Part shown: piece by piece, positions 11,726 through 24,100 of the stretch | Layout: each line of letters begins with the position of its first letter | Numbering within the stretch: position 1 is the first letter of the stretch | NCBI GenBank assembly: GCA_946811185.2 | Contig: OX328096.1 | Span: 21,083,881 to 21,147,880, forward strand | Source of the DNA: Hippopus hippopus | Lineage: Eukaryota; Mollusca; Bivalvia; Cardiida; Cardiidae | Reading direction: 5' to 3' | DNA length: 64,000 nt | Notes under the pieces: model-generated | What the model was told of the DNA's origin: nothing | Seen by the model: the letters and a program-made list of their open reading frames with translations, nothing else | Databases searched by the model: none | Translations under genes and position numbers: made by a program

Positions 11726-12571
11726 TTAGGTAAGCTTTTGTGATAGTGCTGTATCCATCATGCATCATCCATGGTGTGTCGTCCAGGCGTCAACAATTAC
11801 CTTGTGTGCACTGTAGAAGCAACATTTTCAGTACAATACTCATGAAACGTAGTTAGAATGTTTGTCTTGATGATATCGCTAACAAGTTTGAAATTGAATA
11901 ATATGAGGTAAAAAAGTAGGTCACGGGGCCAAACCTTAAAAAACCTTGTGGCCACATTTTCAGCCTGATACTCATGAAAACTGTTCAGAATGTTTTTTTT
12001 GATGATATCTTGGACAAGAATCAAATTGGGTCACTTCTGTTCAAAAGGTAGGTCAATGAGCCAAATCTTATAAAAACCTTCTGTGCACTGTAGAGGCCAC
12101 ATTTTAAGCCTGATACATATAAAACTAGGTCAGATTGTTTGTCTTGATGATATCTTAGACAAAACTGAAAATGGGTCATGTTGGGTCAGAAAGTAGGTCA
12201 CTGAGTCAAATCTTAAAAACCTTGTGTGCACTGTAGAGGCCACATTTTCAGTCTGATTCTCATGAAACTTGGTCAGAATGTTTGTCTTGATATCTTAGAT
12301 ACATGTAATTTAGAAATTCGGTCATGTAGGGTTGAAAAGTAGGTCACTGGGCTAAATCTTAGGAAAACCATTTTTTGCAGTCTTCAGGCAACATTTTCTG
12401 CATGATACACATGAAACCTGGACAGAATGTATGTATTGATGGTATTTTAGACTAAAAGTAGGTTACTAATACTCATGTGTTTTACATCATCACAACCAGG
12501 ATTCTTTAACTTTATCTATCCTAGATGACTTTACTTAGGGGAGCGCCTTAGAGCCAATGGTCCTCTTGTTT
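11726..12571 (+). mobile_element. A-family element, decayed head, intact 3' end
   Basis: The head is worn (GTAAGCTTTTGTGATAGTGC). Five to six core units of about 145 bp follow, then GGGGAGCGCCTTAGAGCC and AATGGTCCTCTTGTTT. It ends about 50 bp before exon 2. Confidence 0.7.
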
Positions 12572-12622
12572 ATATTCTTCAGTTTGAAATTACTAAAAGT
12601 GGCTAACATTTTATTTTGTAAG

Positions 12623-12778
12623 GACTTCAACTGAATCAGCTGTAGCCCCACTATTAAAAATGGCAGGACCTGTAGTAGAAAGGACTGAAGAATCTTCAAA
12701 AGCTCTCATCTCTACACCCACACAATCTTGCAGAATTCAACATCTTCAAACTGAGGAAGTGTCAGATATAACTGAAGG
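12623..12778 (+). CDS. Zinc-finger gene, coding exon 2 (linker)
   Basis: The acceptor is TTATTTTGTAAG and the donor is a strong GTAAGT at 12779. The length is 156 nt, entering with one base of a split codon and leaving with two, so it is phase 2 on both sides and matches exons 1 and 3. It encodes about 52 residues of low-complexity polar sequence containing the run ESAVAPLLKMAGPVVERTEE and ending in VSDITEG, with no recognised domain. An A-family repeat ends about 50 bp upstream, so the exon survives as a small island between repeats. Support comes from splice sites and phase; the protein sequence itself is not diagnostic. Confidence 0.6.
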
Positions 12779-12949
12779 GTAAGTGATATCAGTTTCATTT
12801 TACTTTTACCAAGTCTTATCATTCCCTAACATGGAGAATTTCCAAAATGATTTTGGTGAGTACACTTGAGTGATATTGATTTTTATAGGTCCAATGAATC
12901 TATGAAATACCAAAATACAACAGACATTGCAAAATACCTCAATTTTATC

Positions 12950-13394
12950 AGCTCACCCGAGGACGAAATGCCCAAGGTGGGCTTTTGTGATCGTATTGTG
13001 TCTGTAGTCTGTCATCAACTTTTAGCTTGTGTACTTTCTAGAGGCCACATTAATTTTTCAGTCCTTAACTCGTAAAACTGTGTCAGAATGTTTGTCTTGA
13101 TTATATCTTGGCTGAGCATGAAAATGGGTCATGTCCGGTCAAGAACTAGGACTCTAGGTTGAATCTTAGAAAAACCTTGTGTGCACTCTAGAGGCCACAT
13201 TTTCAGTCTCATACTCTTGAAAGTTGGTTGGAATGTTTGTCTTGATGATATCTTGGATGAGTGTGAAAATGGGTCATGCCAGATCAAAAACTAGGTCACT
13301 AAGTCAAATCTAACAAAAACCTTCTGTACACTCTAGAGGCCATGTTTTCAGTCTAATAATCTTGAAAGTTAGTCAGAATTTCTGTCTTGACAAT
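12950..13394 (+). mobile_element. A-family element, truncated
   Basis: Head AGCTCACCCGAGGACGAAAT with decayed hairpin, then three core units. It breaks off at CTTGACAATAG where another element begins. Confidence 0.7.
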
Positions 13395-13422
13395 AGTGTT
13401 GGGCAATCAGTTCAAAATCACA

Positions 13423-13983
13423 ATTGCAGACTTCACAAAATACTGTCGGTCCGCCGGTCATGTCAGGTAAAACTGATAGCGGTCCGATAAATAAGCACCA
13501 GAGTACAGGACCAACTGACCGACAAAATTAGGCTTACGCTTAACATGAAATTACATTCCGTAAAAAGTAAACAAAAACAGTTTTCCCATTTTAAAACCGA
13601 AAGTTCTTTGTGGAAAATTCCCAACTTTATAATTGCAGCATTTCGGATATACATAGGCAATATATCGGTTATGTAAACTAATGTACATTGCGGAACAATC
13701 CAAATGACCACTTTTATTTTCCCGCTTCCGGGAATTATTCTATTCCGTGATTGGCTAACGTAAATCTGGGTTGCATATCATTAAAATTGGATCCCCGCTC
13801 GGTATTTTGTATGCCCAATACAGAGAAATAGGCCGAAAACCATCTCAGAAAATTCATCACTTTTTGTTGTTTTATGTGGTCATATTTTCGGTCTGGTAAA
13901 ATTTGGTTTGGTCTGGTAAAAATTTGAAGTTTACCAGACCCACTGTCCTGTGAAAAATTTGAGTATTTCGTGAAGTCTGCAAT
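13423..13983. mobile_element. DNA transposon-like element with 22-bp inverted repeats
   Basis: Left ATTGCAGACTTCACAAAATA(CT) and right (AG)TATTTCGTGAAGTCTGCAAT are inverted repeats with one mismatch over 22 bp. No coding sequence is recognised. The target duplication is not clean, so superfamily assignment is left open; CAG/CTG within the ends hints at hAT. Confidence 0.55.
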
Positions 13984-14234
13984 CGATTATCACTTTATAA
14001 TCGGAAGAGCAAACCAACTAGCTGTCAGTTGTACAATTGTTTTTTTCTGTTTAATTGAGAATGCTTTTTTGCTTTACTGTGTCAATTTGTATAAATGATA
14101 CTGACTTTTATGAAGATATTGTATTTTGTACTTAAAAAAATGAATGAAAGACATTAACATTAAATACTTCCCTTTATTTAATACCTGTTATTTTTGTCCT
14201 TCAGTTTTTATTCCAAACCAGTTCAACAAAACTT

Positions 14235-14340
14235 CAGACTTGTTCATATTTAAATCATTTGCAGACGACAATTCAAATTTTAATTGAACGTTTGGATTTG
14301 TATTTCAAAGCATAGAACATTGTGGAAAAGGGAGAAAATC
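14235..14340 (-). mobile_element. PiggyBac-like MITE, partial
   Basis: Arm sequence (AATCATTTGCAGACGACAA ... CATTGTGGAAAAGGGAGAAA) ending in the hairpin region, directly before a full copy. Confidence 0.6.
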
Positions 14341-14353
14341 AAGGTCACATCCA

Positions 14354-14579
14354 TTAACTCTTTACCACACAATGACGACTTTTAACGACCCCGACAAAGA
14401 GTGCTTTTGAAAACATTTAGGGAAAAGGAGAAAATGCTGGTAACCAGCATTTTCTCCTTTTACCACAATGTTTTACCCTATCAAGGACAAATTTTGTCAT
14501 TTGGGCCACCTTCAATTTGTCGTCTGCAAATGCTTTCAATTTGAACCAGTCTGAAATATTTTGTTCTGTAAAGGGTTAA
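14354..14579 (+). mobile_element. PiggyBac-like MITE, full length (226 bp)
   Basis: TTAACTCTTTACCACACAAT ... CTGTAAAGGGTTAA, with the perfect core hairpin AAAAGGAGAAAATGCTGGTA / ACCAGCATTTTCTCCTTTT. Confidence 0.9.
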
Positions 14580-14789
14580 AGTGGTGTTTATTCCAGTTTT
14601 CTTTCTTTTTTTTAGTGTCAGATACCTTCGCCGTCATTGCTATCACTGTAAGACAAGAAGGCCTATCATCCACTTCCCCCCTTCCTTGTCAAATTTATTG
14701 ATTGTTATTGTACTATATTTTCATTTAAAAAAACAACAACATTTTTTACCCATTAACAGAAATTTTAGCTTCAAATTATTGTTTTAATC

Positions 14790-15260
14790 AGAGATTTGTG
14801 TAAATTCACTGTTTCAATTCATTATTAAAGATGAAAAGACAGTATGAAGTGCCTGTAATCAGACAATACCAAACTGACCATTGTTGTGTCATGGGTTTTC
14901 ATTGTTTTTTCAGCGATCTGTATTTCATGTCAGTTAATTTTTGGAGAGGTATTACAGCATGATTTTGATATGAATTTGTCAAGTAGGGTAACAGGTAACC
15001 TTAATATCTGTCATTTTACTCCAGATAAGAGTAATAATACCTTAATCATATTTTCATAAATGACCAGCCAGCTTTATTAGTTGTGATAAGCAGAGCCGTG
15101 TGTCTCATTAACATTTGATACTGATTGTGTTCATTAAAGCCCGTATTTCTGATGGCTGCACATGAGCTAATTTATATGAAGCTTTAGCTAATAATCTCCG
15201 GTGGCAGACTGATGTTTAGGCAGATATTTTTGAGCTTCAAGAACATGTCATTTCAAATTT
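14790..15260 (+). repeat. Dispersed repeat R, uninterrupted copy
   Basis: A mid-length repeat of about 470 bp found in pieces at 3005, 5010, 9615, 25590 and 27361, and on both strands. Landmarks: GATGAAAAGACAGTATGAAG, TTGTGTCATGGGTTT, GTCAGTTAATTTTTGG. No coding sequence seen. It serves as the empty-site reference for insertions in other copies. Confidence 0.65.
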
Positions 15261-15964
15261 CCATGCATGAAAACCTAGTGTCCTGGGTCAAATAAGAACC
15301 CTGCGGAGTTGTTAGGTTTTGTCAAGATAACCTCAGACAGAAACTTATTGCTCATTTTCCGGCTGATTTTCGCGTTTGTTGTCCGACATGTTGAATCCAA
15401 GAATGTGATATATTAGCCGCAAAACTAAGCGCTAAAAACCAGTATTTGCGTGGTTCGGGGACCGAGCGAGTTCTGGTACTGACTACAATCGATTGCAGGA
15501 TTTCTCAATCGATTATCATAATTGGGACTGCAAGACACTCTCTTATTTGCCAATTAAATTGTAATAATGGACTGAATTTAGGTCCGTGGCGTATTATTTC
15601 GGCTATAGTCAACCCACACCACAAATGAATCGGAGAACATCGTACACTTGTTACAACTTTCCGTAGTGCAGAAAACACGTTGAAAGACCAGAGCATTGCA
15701 TGACATTCTCCTTTTTTGGAATTTCAAAGACACAAGAACACATGATTACAAATAATGACAAGCCTGCCTGTTTTTTGGTCATTTTTCAGCCGACATCTTC
15801 AGAAACGCAAGACCAACACAACATTTTCTCGTCAGAGCCATTGGCTCCGAATATGAAGTTTCCTACCCGTGGTTGTACTGTTTATGTTAGAAACATTGTG
15901 TTTAATCTGTCTTACCTTTTATTTGTGTTTTTGTTATATTGTGTATGTCAACAAAGGCTAAAAT
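15261..15964. other. Intron 2 sequence without a clear gene
   Basis: Contains an open frame (15700-16062) whose end runs into an A-family repeat. The rest has no recognised domain. A short imperfect palindromic stretch with CAATCGATT occurs twice near 15486-15518. Confidence 0.4.
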
Positions 15965-16192
15965 TATCATCTGAGGGTAATACAAGTTTGAAAATTGGCC
16001 ATGTGGAGCTAAAATGTAGGTCACTAAGACACATTCCAGTAAAAGCTTGTGTTCACTCTTGAGGCAATATTGTCAGTTTAATACTAATGAGAGTTTGTCA
16101 GAATGTCTGTCATTATATCTTGGAAGAGATTGGAAATGTTTGGTTAAAAGGCTCAGGTGAGTGACTTCAGGGCCATCATGGCCCTCTTGTTT
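15965..16192 (+). mobile_element. A-family element, 3' end only
   Basis: About one and a half core units, then GGCTCAGGTGAGTGACTTC and the hairpin GGGCCATCATGGCCC before TCTTGTTT. Its unit includes GTCAGTTTAATACTAATGAG, the empty-site counterpart of the MITE insertion at 61969. Confidence 0.75.
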
Positions 16193-16907
16193 AATTATTG
16201 AGTTCAGATAACTGAAGTGGTTTTTGACACAACTTGTAATTATATTGATGGAGGAGTAGTGGAGCAAATTGTCATAAAATCTTTCACTTTGTGATACAAG
16301 TACCAAATTTGGCACAGTTAAAGTCTATTATCTAAATTTTATGAAAAGTATGTCATCCACCTGAAAACCCAAGATGGCTGCCATTTTTCAAGAATTTCAT
16401 CATACAATGTCTGATTTGGTCCAACTTTGCTCACATTTGAAGTGCATTAGCCCATTATCATTGCGTATTTGAAAGAGGAGCACATCGGGCTTCAATCTCA
16501 TCCAATACACACCTCTTTAAACACTTAGCTTGACACGATCCAACCACACAGAAATGCAGACTGTTTTAATACTCCACTTATATAGGATCTGGCATTATTG
16601 CTACTTTCGACCACAGGTCTTTGAAGCTCCATTGATCTATCACCGAACACTCAAGTTTTCTGTAGTAGATCATTGACCACTTACAGCACATTAGTGCATG
16701 CATCGTCTGTATATCACGGAATATACTCAAATTTTCATTAACAGGTTTTCTATAAATAGCAGATTGGCAACTCCCTCTAGACTGTATAAAATAAGACAAG
16801 GCGTGCAAAGAAATAAAAAAAAAGAATTGATCCACGTTCCCTTTCATAGATAATATTTAACTGAAAATGGAAAAATAAAACCTAGTTACCGGTGCAGATT
16901 GGTTTTT

Positions 16908-17933
16908 AGCTCCACTGGCCGAAGGCCAGCGAGCTATTGTCATGGTGTTGTGTCCGTCGTGCGTCCGTGCGTCCGTACGTCCGTTCGTCCGTGCGTGCGT
17001 CCGTAAACTTTTTCTTTAAAAAACTTCTCCTCAGAAACTATTGACTGGATTTTTACCAAATTTCACAGGAATGTTCCTTTGGTGGTCCTCTTTCAAATTC
17101 CTTCAAATAATTGTGTTCCATGAAGAATTCTGGTTGCCATGGCAACCAAAGTAAAAAACCTTTAAAAATCTTCTCCTCCCAAACCGCTATTTGGATAGCA
17201 TTATTATTTTGCAGGAATGTTCCTTAGATACAGGTTTACAGAATTCCTTAAAAAAAAATGATCTGTCAAAAAACATGGCTTTTATGGGAGACTCATTTTC
17301 CTTTTATGGTATAAAGTAAAATCTTTGAAAAATTTCTTCTCTAAAACTATTCATTGGATTTCATTGTTGTTTTGCAGGTAAGTTCCTATGGTGGTTGTCT
17401 ACCAAATTCCTTTTAAAATCAAAGTGCTGTAAGCACTGTAATCGGTCGTCACTGAATGATTATTGGTTGGTTGGATGTATTGGAGTTTAACGCCACTTTA
17501 ACAAGCCAGCTATTGTCATGGCATTGTGTCCGTCGTCCGTCCGTCCATCCGTTCGTCCTTCCCTTCGTCCGTGCGTGCGTCCGTAATTTTTTTCTTTAAA
17601 AAACTTCTCCTCAGAAACTATTGACTGGATTTTTACCAAATTTCTTAGGAATGTTCCTTTGGTGGTCCTCTTTCAAATTCCTTCAAATAATTGTGTTCCA
17701 TGAAGAATTCTGGTTGTTGCGTCCGTCCGTCCATCTGTTCGTTCGTTCGTCCGTCCGTTCGTCCGTGCGTGGCTGGTTACCATTTTTTTCTTCTTTTCTC
17801 ACAAGTTTTTTCCATACCCTTTTTCTTCAGTGAGCTAAAATGCAGGATTGAATGATAATTGTTAAAAACTTCCTTTCGCCATTATAGAAATAACAGGCCT
17901 GTGGAGCGATACAGGCGCTCAAGCGCCTCTAGT
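16908..17933 (+). mobile_element. B-family element, with internal duplication
   Basis: Same ends as 7821-8441 (AGCTCCACTGGCCGAAGGCC ... AGGCGCTCAAGCGCCTCTAG). It is about 400 bp longer because a second partial B segment (about 17505-17830) lies inside, joined by an inverted SINE tail (TTGGTTGGTTGGATGTATTG, 17455-17505). Confidence 0.75.
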
Positions 17934-17937
17934 TCTT

Positions 17938-18351
17938 CTCTACCTTGACCCTCAAAAGTTCCAAACGTCCAAATGGCGTGAATTTACTATCGAAAGATGC
18001 GCCAAAGTTTTTGACCAATGTACGGTAAAACACATTTGAAAATATGCAAAATGGGAGATGAAAATTATGATACTGGATTAGATGAAAAGATAAAATATAA
18101 CAGATGAAATGTTAATTTAAAAATTTAATAATTTCATCAGTACATCAACAAAAATCTTTGTTTGAAAAAAAAGAATTTTAATTAATATTCGCTGCAGCAT
18201 TACAAATTATGTGTCAGCACATGGCGATCTGGAAAATGTGGAAGCTTTTGAAATCGTTTTAGATGAGAGCTATTACTTCATGGCAAGAGCCATTTGGAAC
18301 TTTAGAAGGTCAGGGTACAGAAGAAAATCATTTGTGAACCCATCAGCACTG
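17938..18351 (+). other. Possible coding fragments of unknown identity
   Basis: Two short protein-like stretches lie in otherwise unique sequence between a B-family repeat and a MITE. The first (about 17940-18026) reads LYLDPQKFQTSKWREFTIER then CAKVFDQCT before a GTAAAA. The second (18198-18351) follows a CTGCAG acceptor-like site and reads ITNYVSAHGDLENVEAFEIV, then LDESYYFMARAIWNFRR and on to a GTAATT. The second would enter in phase 2 as the main gene requires, but its best donor is phase 0, and weaker donors at 18309 or 18315 would be needed to stay in frame. I do not recognise either family. They may be a missed exon, a remnant of another gene or a decayed transposon. Confidence 0.25.
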
Positions 18352-18628
18352 GTAATTAATTTCATTTTTTCATTTTCGGTTAAATGTTATCTCTGAAAGG
18401 GGACAGGGGTCAAATTTTCTTCGATCTTGTTGCACACCTTGTCTTACTATATACGATATAATGGGGAGTAGTCAATGTGCTATTTATAGTAACGGGTCTG
18501 ATAATGAAAATTTTTTTATCCCTTGATAGACCAATGGAGTTTCAGAGGGCTATCTTTGGATATAGCCCTATATAGAACATGAATATAAATTTAGCAAAAA
18601 TACCAGTCTTTGTTCAAATGATTTTTGT

Positions 18629-18712
18629 TTAACCCTTTACCACATGATTCGGGGTTTAAACGACTCTTAAGGAAGTAGCTTTTGAAAACATTGCTGGAAA
18701 AGGAGAAAAGGC
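18629..18712 (+). mobile_element. PiggyBac-like MITE, left arm
   Basis: TTTAACCCTTTACCACATGA ... GGAAAAGGAGAAAAGGCTG, then lost. Confidence 0.65.
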
Positions 18713-19077
18713 TGCAGTGTTTCCTATTCTATCTGAGGTTCATATTGTCCCATCATCTGTAAATTAAACTTCTCACTTCTGACTAGGTTATACTAATCAG
18801 CTTTGGGCTGAAATTATGCAGCCTTGAGGAAGTCCAATTGCTGTGTTAAATTTTTGTACACCAGTTCCCATTTAAATTGAATTGAAATTACTGTAGCATA
18901 AATTAATCTACTGTTAATAACAGGAAGTAAATGCAATAATAATGATAAATGATTAAAGTACGGATTTTCTCCCTTAATTTTTCCCGTGCAGAAGAAGACT
19001 TAACCCAGGTATTCCCCTTATATACACTAGTACATAGAAGAAGACCTACTTTGAAATGAGTTTCTGCCATTGTCACT

Positions 19078-19271
19078 TTATCTCTTTACATCACAATCCT
19101 AAGTCTTAATGACCATGAATAAGACTCTTGAAAACATTATGGAAAAAGAAGAAATGTTGGTAACCAGATTGTTTTCCCCACAATACTTTCTGTCCTTTCT
19201 TATACAAATACCATCATTTTAAGTGCATTTATTTTTCGGGCCAGTCTAACATTTGGCAGTTAAAGAGTTTA
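19078..19271 (+). mobile_element. PiggyBac-like MITE, decayed, abutting the exon 3 acceptor
   Basis: CTCTTTACATCACAATCCTA ... GGAAAAAGAAGAAATGTTGG ... TTTGGCAGTTAAAGAGTTTA. It ends about 18 bp before the acceptor AG at 19288. Confidence 0.7.
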
Positions 19272-19289
19272 TCTGTATTGCTATTTTAG

Positions 19290-19505
19290 TTTGAAGAACA
19301 CAATAAAAATGGAAACTGCAACAGCAAAAAGAGCAAAAGGACGACCAAAATTGCATTCTCCTGGAATGGTGAAGAGGTTAAAGAAACTAAGTGACTCATC
19401 CCGAAGGAGGATTAACATAGGGGACCAAATTACTAGATGGAATGAATTCAAGAATCTCACAGGAGTAAAGAGTAATGAAGATGCTGCAAGGATTCTTCTT
19501 GACAG
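19290..19505 (+). CDS. Zinc-finger gene, coding exon 3 (AT-hook-like motif and N-terminal domain, second copy)
   Basis: The acceptor is TGCTATTTTAG and the donor is GTGAGG at 19506. It is 216 nt, phase 2 on both sides. It begins LKNTIKMETATAKRAKGRPK; the KRAKGRPK part matches the core of an AT hook (GRP flanked by basic residues), suggesting minor-groove DNA contact. The second half, RINIGDQITRWNEFKNL then KSNEDAARILLD, is the second and better copy of the domain seen in exon 1. The conserved W/F-x2-L...L-L-D pattern recurs in many predicted bivalve zinc-finger proteins, as I recall. A piggyBac-like MITE ends about 20 bp upstream of the exon, right against the acceptor. This is the best supported of the small exons. 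Confidence 0.75.
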
Positions 19506-19606
19506 GTGAGGGTTTTGATGAAATGTAACACATTCACAATGAAACACTGCAATTACCGGTTTTACTTGTCACTGAAGAAAAAGTCTTGATCTGTCATTGT
19601 TTTATA

Positions 19607-20570
19607 TGCCTTTTTGCACTCATCTGAGGTGAGCTTTTGTGATTGTGCTGTCCTGCCTTTGTCTGGTGGCATCCATCTTTTGTTACCTTGTCAGTGCTCA
19701 ATCTAGAAAAAAAACAAATCTAATGAAAAAAAAAAAACAACACTGTGCCACAGAATAACTCATACCTCTCCTTAAGTACATAAATGTGTTCTGTCCCCTC
19801 ATTATATTTTCATCCATTTTATCTTCAATCATGTCAAGTTACTCTATCACCAATACACTCTAAACCCTCTACTTGTACATGTAATCTTCCAGCGTACCCC
19901 AGGACAATATCAAATATTTGTTATGCAGTATTGGGTGTTTTATCAAAGATTTTTTTTTTTGGCGTTTTCCTGCGTTTTCTGGCATTTCATTAGGTGTTTT
20001 TTCGGTCTTTCTAGGGACCCATCAATAGAGGCTGAAAGATTCATAACCAAACTGTTACTCATTGTATCTCCTGTAACTGTCGGAAACAAAGATTTATAGC
20101 AGGATGCCAGTTTGATCCCAAACCATAACATCCGTTGGGTTATCAATGAATTCTTACTGGAAAGCGCAGTATTATGTTTATTTAGCGAAAAGAGCAGAAA
20201 CCGACAAAAACGAACCTTATTTGCTGAATGGCTTTTTTACAATCAAATGTGCCCGAAAAGCCCGGGGTTAGTTTAGAATTGCGCCAACTGGGACTTTAGG
20301 TGGCCTATGTTGCAATGGCATGTTCTAGATTGAAGACTGCCATGTGTGCAGACTCGAGGCTACATTTTCAGTCCATAACTTACAAAAATTAGTCAAAATG
20401 TTCATTTTGAAAACTTGGACAGGTTCCAGACTGGGTCACAATGAATCAAAAAGAACATTTGGCCAAATCTTGGAAAAAGCTTGTGTGAGCACTCCAGAGG
20501 CCATATTTTAAGTCAAATATTCATGAAAATTGGTCAGAATGTATGTCTTGATGAAATCTCCTGCAAGTAT
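19607..20570 (+). mobile_element. A-family element, broken
   Basis: The head-like CTCATCTGAGGTGAGCTTTT is near 19620. Core units resume near 20330 (ACTCGAGGCTACATTTTCAG). The sequence between (about 19740-20300) is foreign and unidentified. Confidence 0.55.
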
Positions 20571-21139
20571 AATCAGAGTACTGAAAGTACTGACAGACTA
20601 GAGCATTTGAAATATATAGCTATGGTAAAAATGAAAGTTGGTTGGTCTATACAAGATTGAAGAAAAATTGTCAAATTCGGTTATTAAGTCCATTCCAATT
20701 CCAGCGGTTTATTCTGGTTATTTAGTCATATCCGGTCTAATCCGGATCCAGTTCAATCCAATGACATTAACCATTATTCTTATCAATTTTTCTAGCTGCT
20801 CTTGAAGATTACTATCATCTGAGTTCACACATGCAGGTTAAATGTCTTCCATTTTCACAATTCATTTAAAATAAGCATTGAGTAAATGTAACGGTACATG
20901 TAATTCCAAGTTGGTCTGTCATCGATCATGTAATATGAAAGTGTGCTTATAATTAAATATGTAGAGTTCTATTAACCCCTAGGCTGCGAAGTGCAACTGA
21001 ATGACCTTTTGTGGACAGTGTGGATCAAGATCAGACTGCAAAGAACGTGTAGACTAATCTTGGATCTACAGTGTCTGATAAGGGCATATTTTTTCTCAAG
21101 AATAAAATTATAACTTTGAAATATCAATATTCAGTTTTT

Positions 21140-24100
21140 AGCTCTACTGGCTGAAAGCCAGCAGAGCTTATGTCATGGTATGGTTTCCGTCCGTCCGTCC
21201 ATCCGTCCGTCTGTCCATCTGTCCATTAGTCTTTTTCTTGTTTACGCGATTAAGTCTGCATTTGTTGTCAGATTTTCATGAAACTTGCACAGTTTGTTTA
21301 TCTCATCAATAGCTTGAACCCTATTGATTTTGAAAAAAATCCAACAAACAGTATAGGAAAAGTAGCCATTTAAAGTTAAAAATTTCCATTTCTTGTTTAC
21401 ATGATAAAGTCTGCATTTGTTGTCAGATTTCCGTGAAACTTGCACAGTTTGTTTATCTTATCAATAGCTTTAACCTTATTGAATTTGAAAAAAAATCCAA
21501 CAAATAGTATGGGAAAAGTAGCCATTTCAAGTTGAAAATTTCCATTTCTTGTTTACATGATAAAGTCTGCACTTGTGGTCAGATTTCCGTGAAACTTGCA
21601 CAGTTTGTTTATCTCATCAATAGCTTCAACCCTATTGATTTTGAAAAAAAATCCAACTAACAGTATGAGAAAAGTAGCCATTTCAAGTTGAAAATTTCCA
21701 TTTCTTGTTTACGCGATGAAGTCAGCATTTGTGGTTGGATTATTCATGAAACTTGCACAGTTGCTTTGAATCATAAACAGCTTGAACCCTATTAATTTTG
21801 AAAAAAAATCTGACAATCAGTATGGGAAAAGTAGCCATTCAAAGTTGAAAATTTCCATTTCTTGTTTAGGCAATGAAGTCCACACTGTTGATCCAAATCT
21901 TGTGAAACTTGCAAAGATTATTTGATTCATTAAGGGATTGAACTCTATTAAAAGTGAAGAAAATCTAGTAAACCATTCAGGAAAAGCAGCATTTTGATGA
22001 TTTAGTATCGTTTACTCAACAAAGGCCAATTTTCTAATATTGTTTAATACAAGGCATTCTGAAAGCCTATCAAATTTGGCTGGATTCCAAACAATTAGTT
22101 TTGAGAAATTGCATTTCATTTTTTTTTCAGTGTTTGTTCAATTCACCATGCCTACTTATGCTGTCTTAGTGGGTTCAAGCCCAGTTGCAAGAACACATTT
22201 TTGTGTTTTTAGCTCACCTGAGCACAACATGCTCAAGGTGAGCTATTGTGATCGCCCTTTGTCCGGCGTCCGGCATCCGTTGTCCATCGTCTGTCGTCTG
22301 TCGTCCATCAACAATTTCTTCTCCTAAACCACTGGGCCAATCTTGATGAAACTTGGCAGGGATGTTCCTTGGGTGAAGCTCTACCAAAGTTGTTCAAAGA
22401 ATTGAATTCCACCCATAACTCTGGTTGCCATTGCAACAAAAAGGAAAAAAGTGCAAAATCTTTGAAAATCTTCTCCTCTGAAACTAGAAGGCATAGAGCT
22501 TTGATATTTGGTATGTAGCATCTCCTAGTGGACCTCTATCAAGTTTGTTCATATGATGCCCCCTGGGGTCAAAACTGGCCCCGCCCCGGGGGTCACAAGT
22601 TTGAACATAGGAACAAAGAAGGAAAACTTTAAAATTCTTCTTCTCTGAAACTGGAAGGGATAGAGCTTTGATATTTGGTATGTAGCATCTCCTAGTGGGC
22701 CTCTATCAAGTTTGTTCATATGATGCCCCCTGGGGTCAAAACTGGCCCCGCCCCGGGGGTCACAATTTTGAACATAGGAACAAAGAAGGAAAACTTTAAA
22801 ATTGTTTTTCTGTAAAACTGGAAGGTGTAGAGCTTTGATATTTGGTATGTAGCATATCCCAGTGGACCTCTACCAAGCTTGTTCATATGATGCCCCTGGG
22901 GTCAAAACTGGCCCCGCCCCAGGGGTCACAATTTTGAACATAGGAACAAAAAAGGGAAAACTTTAAAATTCTTCTTCTGTGAAACTGGAAGGCGTAGAGC
23001 TTTGATATTTGGTATGTAGCATCTCCCAGTGGACCTCTACCAAGCTTGTTCATATGATGCCCCTGGGGTCAAAACTGGACCGCCCCAGGGGTCACAAGTT
23101 CGAACATAGGAACAAAGAAGGAAAACTTTAAAATTCTTCTTCTGTGAAACTTGAAAGTGTAGAGCTTTGATATTTGGTATGTAGCATCTGCTAGTGGACC
23201 TCTACCAAGTTTGTTCATATAATGGGCCTGGGGTCAAAACTGGCCCCGTCCCGGCGGTCACAAGTTTGAACATAGGAACAAAGAAGGAAAACTTTAAAAT
23301 TCTTCTTCTCTGAAACTGGAAGGTGTAGAGCTTTGATATTTGGTATGTAGCATCTCCTAGTGGACCTCTTCCAAGTTTGTTCATATGATGGCCCTGGGGT
23401 AAAAACTGGCCCCACTCTGGGGGTCACAATTTTGAACATGGGAACAAAAAAGGAAAACTTTTAAATTCTTCTTCTCTAAAACTGGGAGGCGTAGAACTTT
23501 GATATTTGTTATGTAGTAGTCCTGTTCTAAGTTTGTTAGCCCACCTGACCACAATATGTTCAGTGAGTTCAAAATTGGGTCACCTGGGGTCATAAACAAG
23601 GTCACAAAATCAAATTAAAGAAATACCTTGTGGGCACTCTAGAGGCCACATTTATGGCTCAAGTGACCTGAAATTTATTCAGAATATTTGTCTTGCTAAA
23701 ATATCAGATGATTTTGAAATTGGGTCACCTGGGATCATAAACTAGGTCGCTAGGTCAAATTAAACAAATACCTTGTGGGCACTTCGGGGGCCACATTTCT
23801 TGCTCAATTGACTTAAAAATTGGTCAGAGTATTTGTCTTGATAAATCTCACATGAGTCTGAATTTGGTTCAACTGGGGTCATAAGCTAGCTCACTAGGTC
23901 AAATTAAGAAATACCTTGTGGGCACTCTAGAGGCCACATTTTTTGCTCAATTGACTTAAAAATTGGTCAGAATGTTTCTCTTGATGAAATCTAAGATGAG
24001 TGCAAAATTGGGTCACCTGATGTTATAATCTAGGTCACTAAGTCAAATTAAAGAAATACCTTTGGGGCACTCTAGAGGCCACATTTCATGCTCAATTGAC

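Noticed and set aside
15700..16062. 120-residue frame with a hydrophobic stretch
   Set aside because: Its C-terminus is A-family repeat sequence; the rest has no family or splice support.
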